DNA from: Pseudoroseicyclus aestuarii
GTDB lineage: Bacteria > Pseudomonadota > Alphaproteobacteria > Rhodobacterales > Rhodobacteraceae
Length of the DNA: 64,000 bases
NCBI RefSeq assembly: GCF_003217255.1
Contig: NZ_QJTE01000003.1
Span: 1-64,000, forward strand
Direction of reading: 5' to 3'
This document shows, one piece after another, positions 17,181 to 25,262 of the stretch (position 1 is its first letter; each line of letters opens with the position of its first letter). Under the pieces are notes generated by a model. It was not told the DNA's origin. It ran no database searches and worked only from the letters and a program-made list of their open reading frames with translations. Position numbers and translations under genes: made by a program.

Positions 17181-18275
17181 TCAGGGGGCCTCGTAGCCCG
17201 TCATCTCGAGGTACCCGCGCCCCGCCATGCTGCCGCTCACCGTCACCGGCCCCTCCCAGTAGGGCGGGGTGACGGCCATCCAGGCCCCTGGGTTCAGTGC
17301 CTCGACCGTCACGTCGACGCCCTGCTCGGGCAGGGTCACGCGCCAGCGCACCGGCGGCTCGGCCCCCTCCTGCGCCAGCGGCTCCGCGGCGAAGCTCTCG
17401 CCGGCATAGGCCGTCGGCGTGCCGTCCGCCGCGATCCAGGTGGCCGAGGTGTAATCCTCCGCGCCGCGCAGGCGAAAGCCCATCAGCCGCGCGCCGCCCT
17501 CGAAGCTCAGCGAGAACCAGTCCCAGCCCTGCTGGTCCTCGGCCAGCGGCTGGCTCGACCATTCGTGGTCGAACCAGGCCTCCCCGGTCACGGGCACCGT
17601 CCCCTCGGGCAGCTCCAGGGTGCCCTCGATCTCGAAAAAGGGCTGCGAGTAGTAGTAGCTCGACTGCCCCGAGGGCGATTTGACCGAGAGGCCCTCCTGC
17701 CCGTGCAGCACCAGCGGTCCCTCCGCCTCGAGCGTCATGGCGTAGGAGAACGCCTCCCCCGAGGCCGAGAGGGTCAGGGCGTCGAAGCTGTCGCCGGCCA
17801 TCTGCCAGTCGTCGATCCAGGCCTCGAAGGGATCGGCCTGCACCCCGGCCTGTCCGATCCCGCCGCGCGCGAGGCGCTGGGCGACGTGCTGCGCCTCGGG
17901 TGTCGTGACGGCGGCATGACCCAGCCAGACCTGCGGCGCCGACCAGCCCGAGCCCGCCTCTGGCGCGAGGGCAGAGCGGAACAGTGTCCATTGCAGCCCG
18001 TAGGGCCTGCCATCCGGACCCTCGAGGTTGGCGGTGAGGTACCACCATTCGATGCGAAAGGCCGGATGCGCCCCGTGATCGGCGGGAAAGGCGGGCGGCA
18101 CGGCGGGATCGGGCAGGGCAAAGCCCTCGGCCTCGGTGCCCAGGCCGGCGAATCCCTGCGCCGAGGCAGGGCCGGCCAGGGTCAAGACTGCGGCAAGACA
18201 TTTTCCGGCGTGCAGCAGGATCTGCCCCTGCGTCACGCCTGATCCGCGGCCTGCGTGGAGGCTTTCATGCAACAT
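17181..18275 (-). CDS. AttH/CrtC-like lipocalin-domain protein
   Basis: An exported protein of about 364 residues in the AttH / carotenoid 1,2-hydratase-like two-domain lipocalin family. Family landmarks are FRIEWWYLTANL near residue 75, WLGHAAVT, SYYYSQPFF and EAWFDHEWSSQPL. A hydrophobic stretch ending GPASAQG suggests a signal peptide. The start is uncertain: the ATG used here lacks a clear ribosome binding site, and a GTG at 18236 would give a shorter leader. Its usual partners, a MacB/LolD-type ATPase and FtsX-type permease, lie upstream on the same strand but are separated by an opposite-strand gene. The likely role is envelope lipid or secreted-product handling; it is not a carotenoid gene by context. 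Confidence 0.8.
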   Translation of the reverse strand: MLHESLHAGRGSGVTQGQILLHAGKCLAAVLTLAGPASAQGFAGLGTEAEGFALPDPAVPPAFPADHGAHPAFRIEWWYLTANLEGPDGRPYGLQWTLFRSALAPEAGSGWSAPQVWLGHAAVTTPEAQHVAQRLARGGIGQAGVQADPFEAWIDDWQMAGDSFDALTLSASGEAFSYAMTLEAEGPLVLHGQEGLSVKSPSGQSSYYYSQPFFEIEGTLELPEGTVPVTGEAWFDHEWSSQPLAEDQQGWDWFSLSFEGGARLMGFRLRGAEDYTSATWIAADGTPTAYAGESFAAEPLAQEGAEPPVRWRVTLPEQGVDVTVEALNPGAWMAVTPPYWEGPVTVSGSMAGRGYLEMTGYEAP

Positions 18276-18360
18276 CAACAGCCCCCGGAACCGCCGGCCT
18301 CTTTAACCTTCCGCCTGGTTTCATAAATGCCTCCTTGTCGATCCAAAAGGAGAAGAAACG

Positions 18361-18960
18361 ATGAAATCTGTCGCAGCACTTATCGCTCTGCCGCTGACCG
18401 CCACCGCAGCCTTCGCCGGCGGCATGGCCACCCCCACCGTCCAGCCCGAGCCGACCGTCGTCGCCACCCCGGCGCCCGTCGCAACCGTCGCCGACTGGTC
18501 CGGCTTCTACGCCGGTCTGCAGTACGGCCAGGGCAATGCCGAAACCGATGGCGCCGTCGCTGACCTCGACGCCGACTTCGACGCCTACGGCGCCTTCGCC
18601 GGCTACCAGCGCGACTTCGGCCGCTTCGTCCTCGGCGGCGAGCTGGACTACAACACCGTCGACGTCGACGGTCTCGACGAAGATGCCGACCTGACGCGCC
18701 TGCGCGCCAAGATGGGCTACGACGCCGGCCGCTTCCTGCCCTACCTGACCGTTGGTGCGGCTCAGGTCTCGCTGGATAACACCGCGATCGGTGACATCTC
18801 GGAAACCGGCGTCACCTACGGCATCGGCGCCGACTACCTCGTCACCGACCGCTTCTCGGTCGGCGCGGAATACACCCGCAACCAGTTCGACGAAGTCGAG
18901 AACACCGACATCGACCTCGATACCGACATGGTTCAGGTCCGCGCGGCCTACCGCTTCTGA
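18361..18960 (+). CDS. Outer-membrane beta-barrel protein (Omp25/31-like)
   Basis: A 199-residue outer-membrane protein with a Sec signal peptide (cleavage after TAAFA, about residue 19), a Pro/Val/Ala linker rich in TPTVQPEPTVV-type repeats, then an eight-strand barrel starting DWSGFYAGLQYG and ending in the outer-membrane C-terminal Phe (RAAYRF). It is strongly acidic, mainly Asp. The ribosome binding site AGGAGA is 7 bases from the ATG. It is transcribed alone against its neighbours and has its own terminator. Its function is probably structural or porin-like; no specific ligand can be assigned. Confidence 0.87.
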   Translation: MKSVAALIALPLTATAAFAGGMATPTVQPEPTVVATPAPVATVADWSGFYAGLQYGQGNAETDGAVADLDADFDAYGAFAGYQRDFGRFVLGGELDYNTVDVDGLDEDADLTRLRAKMGYDAGRFLPYLTVGAAQVSLDNTAIGDISETGVTYGIGADYLVTDRFSVGAEYTRNQFDEVENTDIDLDTDMVQVRAAYRF

Positions 18961-18997
18961 TCGCGCGGGCCTCTGGGCCCGCCCGTATCGGAACAGG

Positions 18998-19023
18998 AAT
19001 GGCGGCCCCTCGGGGCCGCCATT
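18998..19023. terminator. Terminator after outer-membrane barrel gene
   Basis: A 12-base-pair stem (AATGGCGGCCCC) with a 2-base tip and following TTTC lies between the convergent barrel and permease genes. It can serve both directions. Confidence 0.85.
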
Positions 19024-19030
19024 TTCGTAT

Positions 19031-21415
19031 CTAGCGTTCACCGGCAAAGACCTTCAGCAGGGCCGCCGGCGGGGTCCGTGCCAGCCGCCAGGCGGGCCAG
19101 GCGGCCGCCAGCAGCGCCGCCAGCAGCGCCAGCAAGCCCAGCCGCGCGTAGTCCCAAGGGAACAGCGTCATCGGCAGCCGCCAGCCGAAGGCCTCCACGT
19201 TGACGACCGCAAGCAGGATCCAGGCCAGCGCCAGCCCCAGCGGCAGGGCGGCCAGCGCCGTCAGCGCCGCCAGAAGGACGGCGCGGATCAACTCGAGCCG
19301 GCCCAGCCGCGCCCGCGTCAGCCCCAGTGCCCAGACGGGGGCAAGCTGCGGCAGCCGCATCGCGGCGAGCGTCAGCAGGCTCATCAGGATGGCAAATCCC
19401 GCGACCCCCAGCGTCAGCACGTTCAGCGCCGCGGTGACGGAGAAGGTCCGCTCGAAGACGCCCAGCGAAAAGGCCTTGAGCGCGGCCTGGTCGGTCATCG
19501 CCGCCTGCGGCACCCCGGCCTCCTCGAGCGCCGCGCGCAGCGCCGGCACCTGATCGGGGGGCAGGCGCAGGCCGAAGCGCAGCGGCAGGGCGTCGGGGTA
19601 GAGGCGGCGGAAGGCCTCTTCGCCGAGGATCGCCTCGCCCGAGGGGTTGCCGTAATCGCCGTAGACGCCGATGACCGGCAGCGCCCGCCCCGGCGCGACC
19701 TCCAGCGCATCGCCCAGGTCCAGATCCGCGCGGCGGAACAGCTGCTCGTTCACCAGCAGGCCTTGGCCCGCCGCGAGCCTGTCCCAGACGCCGGGGACCG
19801 CGCGCAGGAACTGCCAGTTGTCGCGGTAGGTCTGCGCATCGCGCGCCATCTGGACCTGGCCCGGCGCACCCTCAAGCTCTCTGTCGACGCTGGCCAGCGG
19901 CAGGATCTCCCGCGTGGCGGGGGCGGCGATCGCCTCGATCCTTTCGGCCTGCGCGGGGTCTGCGGCCTGAACGTAGAGCTCCGCCGCGAGGCGCTGGTCG
20001 AGAAAGGCGGTGAAGGTCAGCCGAAACGACGAGACCATGGTCGAGACGCCCACATTCGCCGCCATCGCCAGCAGCAGCGCCATCAGCGCAAGGCTGAGGC
20101 CCGGCAGTTGCTGGCGGCTGTCGGCCCAGAACCACTGCGCCAGCGGGCCCTTCGCCGCCCGCTCCCCGGCGCCCAGCACGAGGCCCAGCAGCAGCGGCAG
20201 CGCCAGCGCGCCGCCCAGCAGCAGCGCGGCAAGGCAAGCAAAGCCAGCGATCAGCCCCTTTCCCCAAAGCGCCAGCGCCCCCGCCGCGCCCAACAGCGCC
20301 AGCGCCGCCAGCGTCTGCACGGTCCGCCCGCCCGCCGCGCCCATGGCCCAGGCCCGCGGCTGCCCGCCGGACAGAAGCGGCATCCGCGCCAGCCGCGCAA
20401 AAGCCGAGGCCGAGGCAAGCGCCGTGCCGATCAGCGCCACCGCCAGCCCCGACAGCAGCCAGCCGGGCCGCAGCGCCAGCGTGCCCGCCACCTCGGCCCC
20501 GTAAAGCCCGCGCAGCGTCGCCGCCACATTCGGCAGAAGCAGCGCCGCCATCAGCCAGCCCAGCCCCACGCCCAGGATGCCCGCGACCAGCGCGAGGCCC
20601 AGAAGCTCGGCCCCCATCAGCGCCAGCAGCCGCCGCAGCGGCACCCCCAGCGCGCGCAGGGTGCGCAGCATCGGGCGCCGCTGCTCGAAGGACAGGCCCA
20701 CGGCGCCGTGCACGATGAAGATGCCCACGGCGAAGGCGAGCAGCCCGAAGGCCGTCAGGTTCAGGTGAAAACTGTCGGTCAGGCGCCCGATGTCCGATCC
20801 GTCCTGCGCCGGGCGCAGGACGAGGGCGGGCGCCACCTCGGCCAGCGGCGGCCGGCCCAGCGGCTGGCCCGGCGCGACGACAAGGCGGTCGATCTGCCCA
20901 TCGCGGTCCAGCAGGCGCTGGGCAAGACCGATGTCGGTCAGCGCGGTGCCCGGCGCCGCACCCGGATCGGGGACCAGCCGGGCACCCGTCTCGGGCAGCG
21001 CCTCCAGCACCTCGGGGCGGCCGAAGATCTCTCCGGCGCCTAGGAAGGCGGCGATATCCGCGCCGTCCACCTGCACGGGTGCCAGAGCGCCGGGGGCCGT
21101 CAGCGGGTCGATCCCGACGAGCCGCTGGCCGGCCAGCCGCCCCTCGACGACAGGGCTGACCTGCCAGCCGGCGCGGCGCAGCGCGACGTAGGTCTCCTGC
21201 GCGATGCTGCCGCCATCTTCGGGCACGAGCTGATCGTAGGCGCCTTCGCCAAGCGTGGCGGCGGCGGCATCGTAGCTTGACCGCGCCTCGGTGTTGATCG
21301 CCTGCACCCCGGTCCAGAGGCCGGTGGCCAGCGCGAGACCCAGCACCAGCGTCAGCAATTGCAGCGGCGCGCGGCGCCAATGCGACAGAAGGGCAGAGAG
21401 GACGGCGCGGTTCAC
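19031..21415 (-). CDS. FtsX-type ABC permease (AttFG/MacB-like, fused double permease)
   Basis: Membrane subunit of a MacB/Lol-type ABC system; 794 residues. Two FtsX modules are joined: a first helix near residue 20 and an extracytoplasmic domain, three helices at about 225-340, a middle helical block, a second extracytoplasmic domain and three helices at the C terminus. This matches Agrobacterium AttF and AttG as one chain. The GTG start overlaps the ATPase stop (GTGA), so subunits are made together. Such systems use mechanotransmission at the inner membrane rather than a transport channel. A partner AttH-like gene lies downstream beyond the inserted barrel gene. Confidence 0.87.
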   Translation of the reverse strand: MNRAVLSALLSHWRRAPLQLLTLVLGLALATGLWTGVQAINTEARSSYDAAAATLGEGAYDQLVPEDGGSIAQETYVALRRAGWQVSPVVEGRLAGQRLVGIDPLTAPGALAPVQVDGADIAAFLGAGEIFGRPEVLEALPETGARLVPDPGAAPGTALTDIGLAQRLLDRDGQIDRLVVAPGQPLGRPPLAEVAPALVLRPAQDGSDIGRLTDSFHLNLTAFGLLAFAVGIFIVHGAVGLSFEQRRPMLRTLRALGVPLRRLLALMGAELLGLALVAGILGVGLGWLMAALLLPNVAATLRGLYGAEVAGTLALRPGWLLSGLAVALIGTALASASAFARLARMPLLSGGQPRAWAMGAAGGRTVQTLAALALLGAAGALALWGKGLIAGFACLAALLLGGALALPLLLGLVLGAGERAAKGPLAQWFWADSRQQLPGLSLALMALLLAMAANVGVSTMVSSFRLTFTAFLDQRLAAELYVQAADPAQAERIEAIAAPATREILPLASVDRELEGAPGQVQMARDAQTYRDNWQFLRAVPGVWDRLAAGQGLLVNEQLFRRADLDLGDALEVAPGRALPVIGVYGDYGNPSGEAILGEEAFRRLYPDALPLRFGLRLPPDQVPALRAALEEAGVPQAAMTDQAALKAFSLGVFERTFSVTAALNVLTLGVAGFAILMSLLTLAAMRLPQLAPVWALGLTRARLGRLELIRAVLLAALTALAALPLGLALAWILLAVVNVEAFGWRLPMTLFPWDYARLGLLALLAALLAAAWPAWRLARTPPAALLKVFAGER

Positions 21416-22068
21416 GCCAGCCGTCCGCCCGTCAGGTGCAGCCGCCGGTCCAGCCGCGCCGCCAGCGCCTGGCTGTGGGTCACCATCAGCAGCGCGGCGC
21501 CGCTGCCCGTGACCAGCGCGAGCATCGCCTCCAGCACATGGGCCGCCGTCGCCTCGTCGAGGTTGCCGGTCGGCTCGTCCGCCAGCACGAGGCGCGGCGC
21601 CGCCGAAAGCGTACGGGCGATGGCCACGCGCTGCTGCTGCCCGCCCGACAGCTGCTCGGGGTACTTCGCCAGATGCGGCGCAAGGCCCAGCGCCTCGGCC
21701 AACTGGGCGTCGCGGGCGGCATCGTGCCGCCCGGCGAGGCGGGCCTGGAAGGCGATGTTCGCCGCCACGTCGAGCGAGGGGATGAGGTTGAACTGCTGGA
21801 AGATCACGCCGACCGTCCCGCGCCGCAGCCGCGCGCGTCCTGCATCGTCGAGCACTGAAAGCTCCTCCCCGTCCAGCGCGATCTGCCCGCCATCGGGCCG
21901 GTCCAGCCCGCCGACGAGGTGCAGCAGCGTCGATTTCCCGCTGCCCGACTCTCCGGTCAGGGCGAGGCTTTCGCCCGCGGCGAGATCGAGATCGACGCCC
22001 CGCAGGACGGGGGCGGGCCCCTCGGCGCCGGGATAGGTTTTCTTCAGGTCGCGGACTGTAAGCAGCAT
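21412..22068 (-). CDS. MacB/LolD-type ABC ATPase
   Basis: ATPase of the FtsX-type system; 218 residues. Walker A GESGSGKST (about 41-49), Q-loop FQQFNLIPSLDV, signature LSGGQQQRVAIAR and Walker B LVLADEPTGNLD are intact, and the H-loop is MVTHS. Q-loop and the DEPTGNLD wording are characteristic of the LolD/MacB branch. It is the first gene of the minus-strand unit, and its 3' end overlaps the permease start. It diverges from the GH13 gene with a 131-base gap. Confidence 0.93.
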   Translation of the reverse strand: MLLTVRDLKKTYPGAEGPAPVLRGVDLDLAAGESLALTGESGSGKSTLLHLVGGLDRPDGGQIALDGEELSVLDDAGRARLRRGTVGVIFQQFNLIPSLDVAANIAFQARLAGRHDAARDAQLAEALGLAPHLAKYPEQLSGGQQQRVAIARTLSAAPRLVLADEPTGNLDEATAAHVLEAMLALVTGSGAALLMVTHSQALAARLDRRLHLTGGRLA

Positions 22069-22199
22069 GGCAGGACAGGTAGAGCAGCCGGAGGCGGGGA
22101 CGAGGGGCGGCGGGTGCCGCGCACCTCGGCGTGAGGCGGCGATCCGATGCGGGCCGTGCTTCGTAGCCCCGGCGGTGATGCAAGAGAATTGGACGATTC

Positions 22200-23768
22200 A
22201 TGACAGGATGCCCGCTGGCCCCCGCGCCGACGATCTACCAGATCTACCCGCGCTCCTTTCGCGACACGACGGGCAGCGGGATCGGCGATCTGAACGGCGT
22301 GACCGAGGGGCTGGAGGCGATCGCGGCGCTGGGCGTCGACGCGATCTGGATCGGACCCTTCTACCCCTCGCCCTGGGACGACGGGGGCTACGACATCACC
22401 GATTACCGCGCCGTCGATGAAAGGCTCGGCACGCTCGAGGATTTCGACCGGCTGCTGGCGCGGGCGCATGAGCTGGGCCTCAAGGTGCTGATCGATCAGG
22501 TGCTGAACCACACCAGCTGCGAGCATCCCTGGTTCGAGCGTGCGATCGCGGGCGACGAGGATTGCGCCGAATACTACGTCTGGCGCGATCCGAAGCCTGA
22601 TGGCACGGCGCCCAACAACTGGCTTTCGCAGTTCGGAGAGCCCGGCTGGATGTGGAACCACAAGCGGCGGCAGTACTACTTCCACCAGTTCCTCGCCTGC
22701 CAGCCCTCGCTGGACCTGCGCCACCCGCGGGTGAAGGAAGAGCATCGCAAGACACTGAAATTTTGGGTGGACCGGGGCGTCGACGGCTTTCGCTTCGATG
22801 CCGTGACCTCCTTCCTCTTCGACGGGATGGAGGACAATCCCCCCGCCAGCCCCGAGGTGAAGGCCCGCGTCTCGGGCGATGCCTTCAACCCCTATACCTA
22901 CCAGGACCACGTCTACGACATCCTGCCCGGCGACGGCGCCGCCTATGCCGAGAACCTGCGCGACTGGGCCGGAGAGCACCTGTGGCTGATGGGCGAGAGC
23001 ACCGCCGGCAACAACTCTGTCGAGCTGGCGCTGTCGTTTTCCGAGCCGCACCGCCTGAATGCCTGCTATACCACCGATCCGGTCGAGAAGGGGCGCGATC
23101 CGCAGGCGCTGGCCGCGCTGATCGACGCGATGCAGGGGCAGTTCCGCCTGCCCTGGTGGTTCTCAAGCCATGATCAGCCGCGCTCGGCCTCTTCGCTGGG
23201 CGATGGCGGGCCACGCGGGGCGAAGTTCCTCGCCCTTCTGCGGGCGGTGCTGCCCGGGGCGCTGATCCTCTACCAGGGCGAGGAGCTGGGCCTGCCGCAG
23301 CCGCACCTCGAAAAGAGCGAGAACGGGGATTACTACGACAGGCTCTACTGGCCCGACGGGCCGGGGCGCGAGGGGGCGCGGGTGCCGATCCCCTGGCTCG
23401 AGGATGATGGCAGCGGCGGCTGGGGCTTTACCACCGGAACGTCATGGCTGCCGATGCGCTGGCAGGCCGGCCATAGCCGGGCCGCGCAGGAGGGGGACGA
23501 GGACAGCGTCCTGCACGCGACGCGCGCCGCGCTGGCGGCGCGGCGCGCGCATGGATGGGAGGTGCCAGATGCGCTCGAGGTCGAGGCTACGGATCAGGTG
23601 CTGCGGCTGACGATCACCACCGGGGCAGGGCGCTGGCGCGCCGTCTTCAACTTCTCGGAGGACGCGCCACATAGGGCGCCTGAAGCGGCTTCCGGCGCCC
23701 CGGAATACGCGAGCGGAGCGGTCGATGGGGGGCTCCCCCCTCTGACCGGAGCGATTTGGCGGCTGTGA
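22200..23768 (+). CDS. GH13 alpha-glucosidase
   Basis: Alpha-amylase-family enzyme that releases glucose from small alpha-glucosides; 522 residues, no signal peptide, so cytoplasmic. It has the oligo-1,6-glucosidase / AglA-type (subfamily 23-like) pattern: QIYPRSF at the start, DQVLNH (region I), nucleophile D200 in GFRFDAV, acid/base E266 in LMGEST and transition-state D325 in SSHDQPR. The C-terminal beta domain ends LPPLTGAIWRL. It stands alone on the plus strand, not joined to a transporter here. Its last 122 bases overlap the 3' end of the convergent SDR gene. Confidence 0.92.
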   Translation: MTGCPLAPAPTIYQIYPRSFRDTTGSGIGDLNGVTEGLEAIAALGVDAIWIGPFYPSPWDDGGYDITDYRAVDERLGTLEDFDRLLARAHELGLKVLIDQVLNHTSCEHPWFERAIAGDEDCAEYYVWRDPKPDGTAPNNWLSQFGEPGWMWNHKRRQYYFHQFLACQPSLDLRHPRVKEEHRKTLKFWVDRGVDGFRFDAVTSFLFDGMEDNPPASPEVKARVSGDAFNPYTYQDHVYDILPGDGAAYAENLRDWAGEHLWLMGESTAGNNSVELALSFSEPHRLNACYTTDPVEKGRDPQALAALIDAMQGQFRLPWWFSSHDQPRSASSLGDGGPRGAKFLALLRAVLPGALILYQGEELGLPQPHLEKSENGDYYDRLYWPDGPGREGARVPIPWLEDDGSGGWGFTTGTSWLPMRWQAGHSRAAQEGDEDSVLHATRAALAARRAHGWEVPDALEVEATDQVLRLTITTGAGRWRAVFNFSEDAPHRAPEAASGAPEYASGAVDGGLPPLTGAIWRL

Positions 23769-24753
23769 AGGCCAGAAGGCCGGCGGCCAGACCCACCAGC
23801 GGCACCGCGGCGACGGCGGCGCTGCGCAGGCTGTCGCCGTTGACGATGGGGCCGCGCGCCTTGGCGCGATGGTCGAAGCTGCCATGGGCGCGGGCAGGGT
23901 AGAAGCTGCCCGGCCCGCGTTCGGGGAAATCGACCGGCGCATCGAGGTTGTTGGGCCGCCCGCCCGGCTCGGGCCGGCCGGAGTACTGCATCGACCAGCC
24001 CATGCGGGCCATCTTGCGATCCATCCAGCCCGGCGCGACCGCCTGGCCCAGCATCAGCTTGAGCACCGAAGTGCCGACCCAGATCTCGCGCGCGCCGGTG
24101 CGGATGGCGCGCATCACGCCGCGGGCCGCGACCTCGGGCTGGTAGATCGGCGGGGCGGGCTGCGGCTTCTCCGTCAGCCGGTTCAGCGCCCAGTCGAATT
24201 GCGGCGTGTTCACCGCCGGCAGCAGCACCTGGCTGATGGTGATCGGCCGGCCCTCATGGATCAGCTCGGAGCGCACCGCCGAGAGGAAGCCGTCGATGGC
24301 GTGCTTTGAGGCGCAATAGGCCGATTGCAGCGGCACGGAGCGCTGCGTCAGGCCGGAGCCGACCGAGACGATCCGCCCCTCGCCCATCCAGCGCAGCGCG
24401 AGGCGGGTGCCGTTGACCTGCCCCAGGAAGGTAACGGAGACGATGCGGTCGAATTCCTCGACGGCCATCTCCTCGAAGGGAGAGAAGCTGGTGATCATCG
24501 CGGAGTTCACCCAGACCCCGGGACGCCCGATGCGGTTCACGAGGCCTTCGACGGCAAGACCCAGCGCCTCGGCATCGGCGACATCGGCGGCGGCGGTCGC
24601 CACCCGCCCGGGAAACTCGGCCTCGAGCGCGTCGAGACGCTCCTGCCCGCGGGCGATGACGCCGACGTGGTAGCCGGCGCGCACCAGCGCCTCGGTGACG
24701 GCGCGACCGACGCCGGCGCTGCCGCCAAGGACGAAGGCTGTGGTTCTGGACAT
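23647..24753 (-). CDS. Short-chain dehydrogenase/reductase with C-terminal membrane segment
   Basis: NAD(P)-dependent SDR of 368 residues. The cofactor motif GGSAGVGRA (about 9-17), NSAMIT and the catalytic SAYCASKHA (Tyr-x3-Lys) are present. After the about 250-residue core comes a Pro/Gly-rich region and a hydrophobic segment (PLVGLAAGLLAFTAA, about 320), so the enzyme is probably membrane-attached, as in related alphaproteobacterial SDRs. The reading frame continues about 40 residues past that helix, into the end of the GH13 gene. This tail is basic and low-complexity and may reflect loss of the original stop. The GGAG before the ATG at 24753 supports the start. Substrate unknown. Confidence 0.85.
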   Translation of the reverse strand: MSRTTAFVLGGSAGVGRAVTEALVRAGYHVGVIARGQERLDALEAEFPGRVATAAADVADAEALGLAVEGLVNRIGRPGVWVNSAMITSFSPFEEMAVEEFDRIVSVTFLGQVNGTRLALRWMGEGRIVSVGSGLTQRSVPLQSAYCASKHAIDGFLSAVRSELIHEGRPITISQVLLPAVNTPQFDWALNRLTEKPQPAPPIYQPEVAARGVMRAIRTGAREIWVGTSVLKLMLGQAVAPGWMDRKMARMGWSMQYSGRPEPGGRPNNLDAPVDFPERGPGSFYPARAHGSFDHRAKARGPIVNGDSLRSAAVAAVPLVGLAAGLLAFTAAKSLRSEGGAPHRPLRSRIPGRRKPLQAPYVARPPRS

Positions 24754-24834
24754 GGGGTGGCTCCGGATGCTGCGGTTCAGCCACGTCAACCGGCGCTGCG
24801 AAGGGCGGTTCCCTTGCCCGGCCCGAGGGGGACC

Positions 24835-24865
24835 GGCGGCGGGGGGCATCGAGCCCCCCGTCGCC
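24835..24865 (-). terminator. Terminator downstream of the HNH gene
   Basis: A stem of about 13 pairs including one G-T pair (core GGGGGGC-ATCGA-GCCCCCC at 24841-24859) lies 32 bases after the HNH stop. There is no T-run, so the call is moderate. Confidence 0.5.
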
Positions 24866-24897
24866 GGGGCCGCAGGGGCGGCCGTCCCGCCCGGCGC

Positions 24898-25227
24898 CTA
24901 GCGGCGCTTGCCGCGGGTGCGGCGGGCGCCGGGGACCTTGCTGTTGAACTCGGGCGGGCGCTTCGCCACCCAGGCGGCGAATTTCGCGAGGCGAGGGTGC
25001 GCACGCAGCGCCTCTGGCGTGGCATAGGCGCGCGCCAGCTCTGCCTCGGTCAGGGTGGCGTGGATCTCGCGGTGGCAGATCGCATGCAGCAGGACGGTCG
25101 GCCCATGGGTGCCGCCCTTCAGCTTGGGCACCAGATGGTGCAGACTCTGCGGCACGCCGGGCGGGATCGGCCGGCCGCAGAGCGCGCAGGCCGGGATTTC
25201 CTCGGCCCCGTGTTCATCGACTGACAT
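24898..25227 (-). CDS. Small HNH-nuclease-like protein
   Basis: A 109-residue protein with an HNH-type zinc site: CALCGR, then SLHHLVPKLKGG and CHREIHA. Family members of this size are common single genes in alphaproteobacteria and usually have unknown roles; nuclease activity is only inferred. The C-terminus is basic (RRTRGKRR), which fits DNA binding. The ATG at 25227 is chosen over an upstream GTG at 25269, which would run into the divergent flavoprotein gene; neither has a strong ribosome binding site. Confidence 0.75.
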   Translation of the reverse strand: MSVDEHGAEEIPACALCGRPIPPGVPQSLHHLVPKLKGGTHGPTVLLHAICHREIHATLTEAELARAYATPEALRAHPRLAKFAAWVAKRPPEFNSKVPGARRTRGKRR

Positions 25228-25262
25228 GCCCCGCGATATGGGGCCCGCGGAAAGAGCGTGTA

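Noticed and set aside
17181-18275. Carotenoid hydratase (CrtC) function
   Set aside because: The fold family includes CrtC, but there are no carotenoid or photosynthesis genes in the window, and the neighbours match the AttEFGH type.
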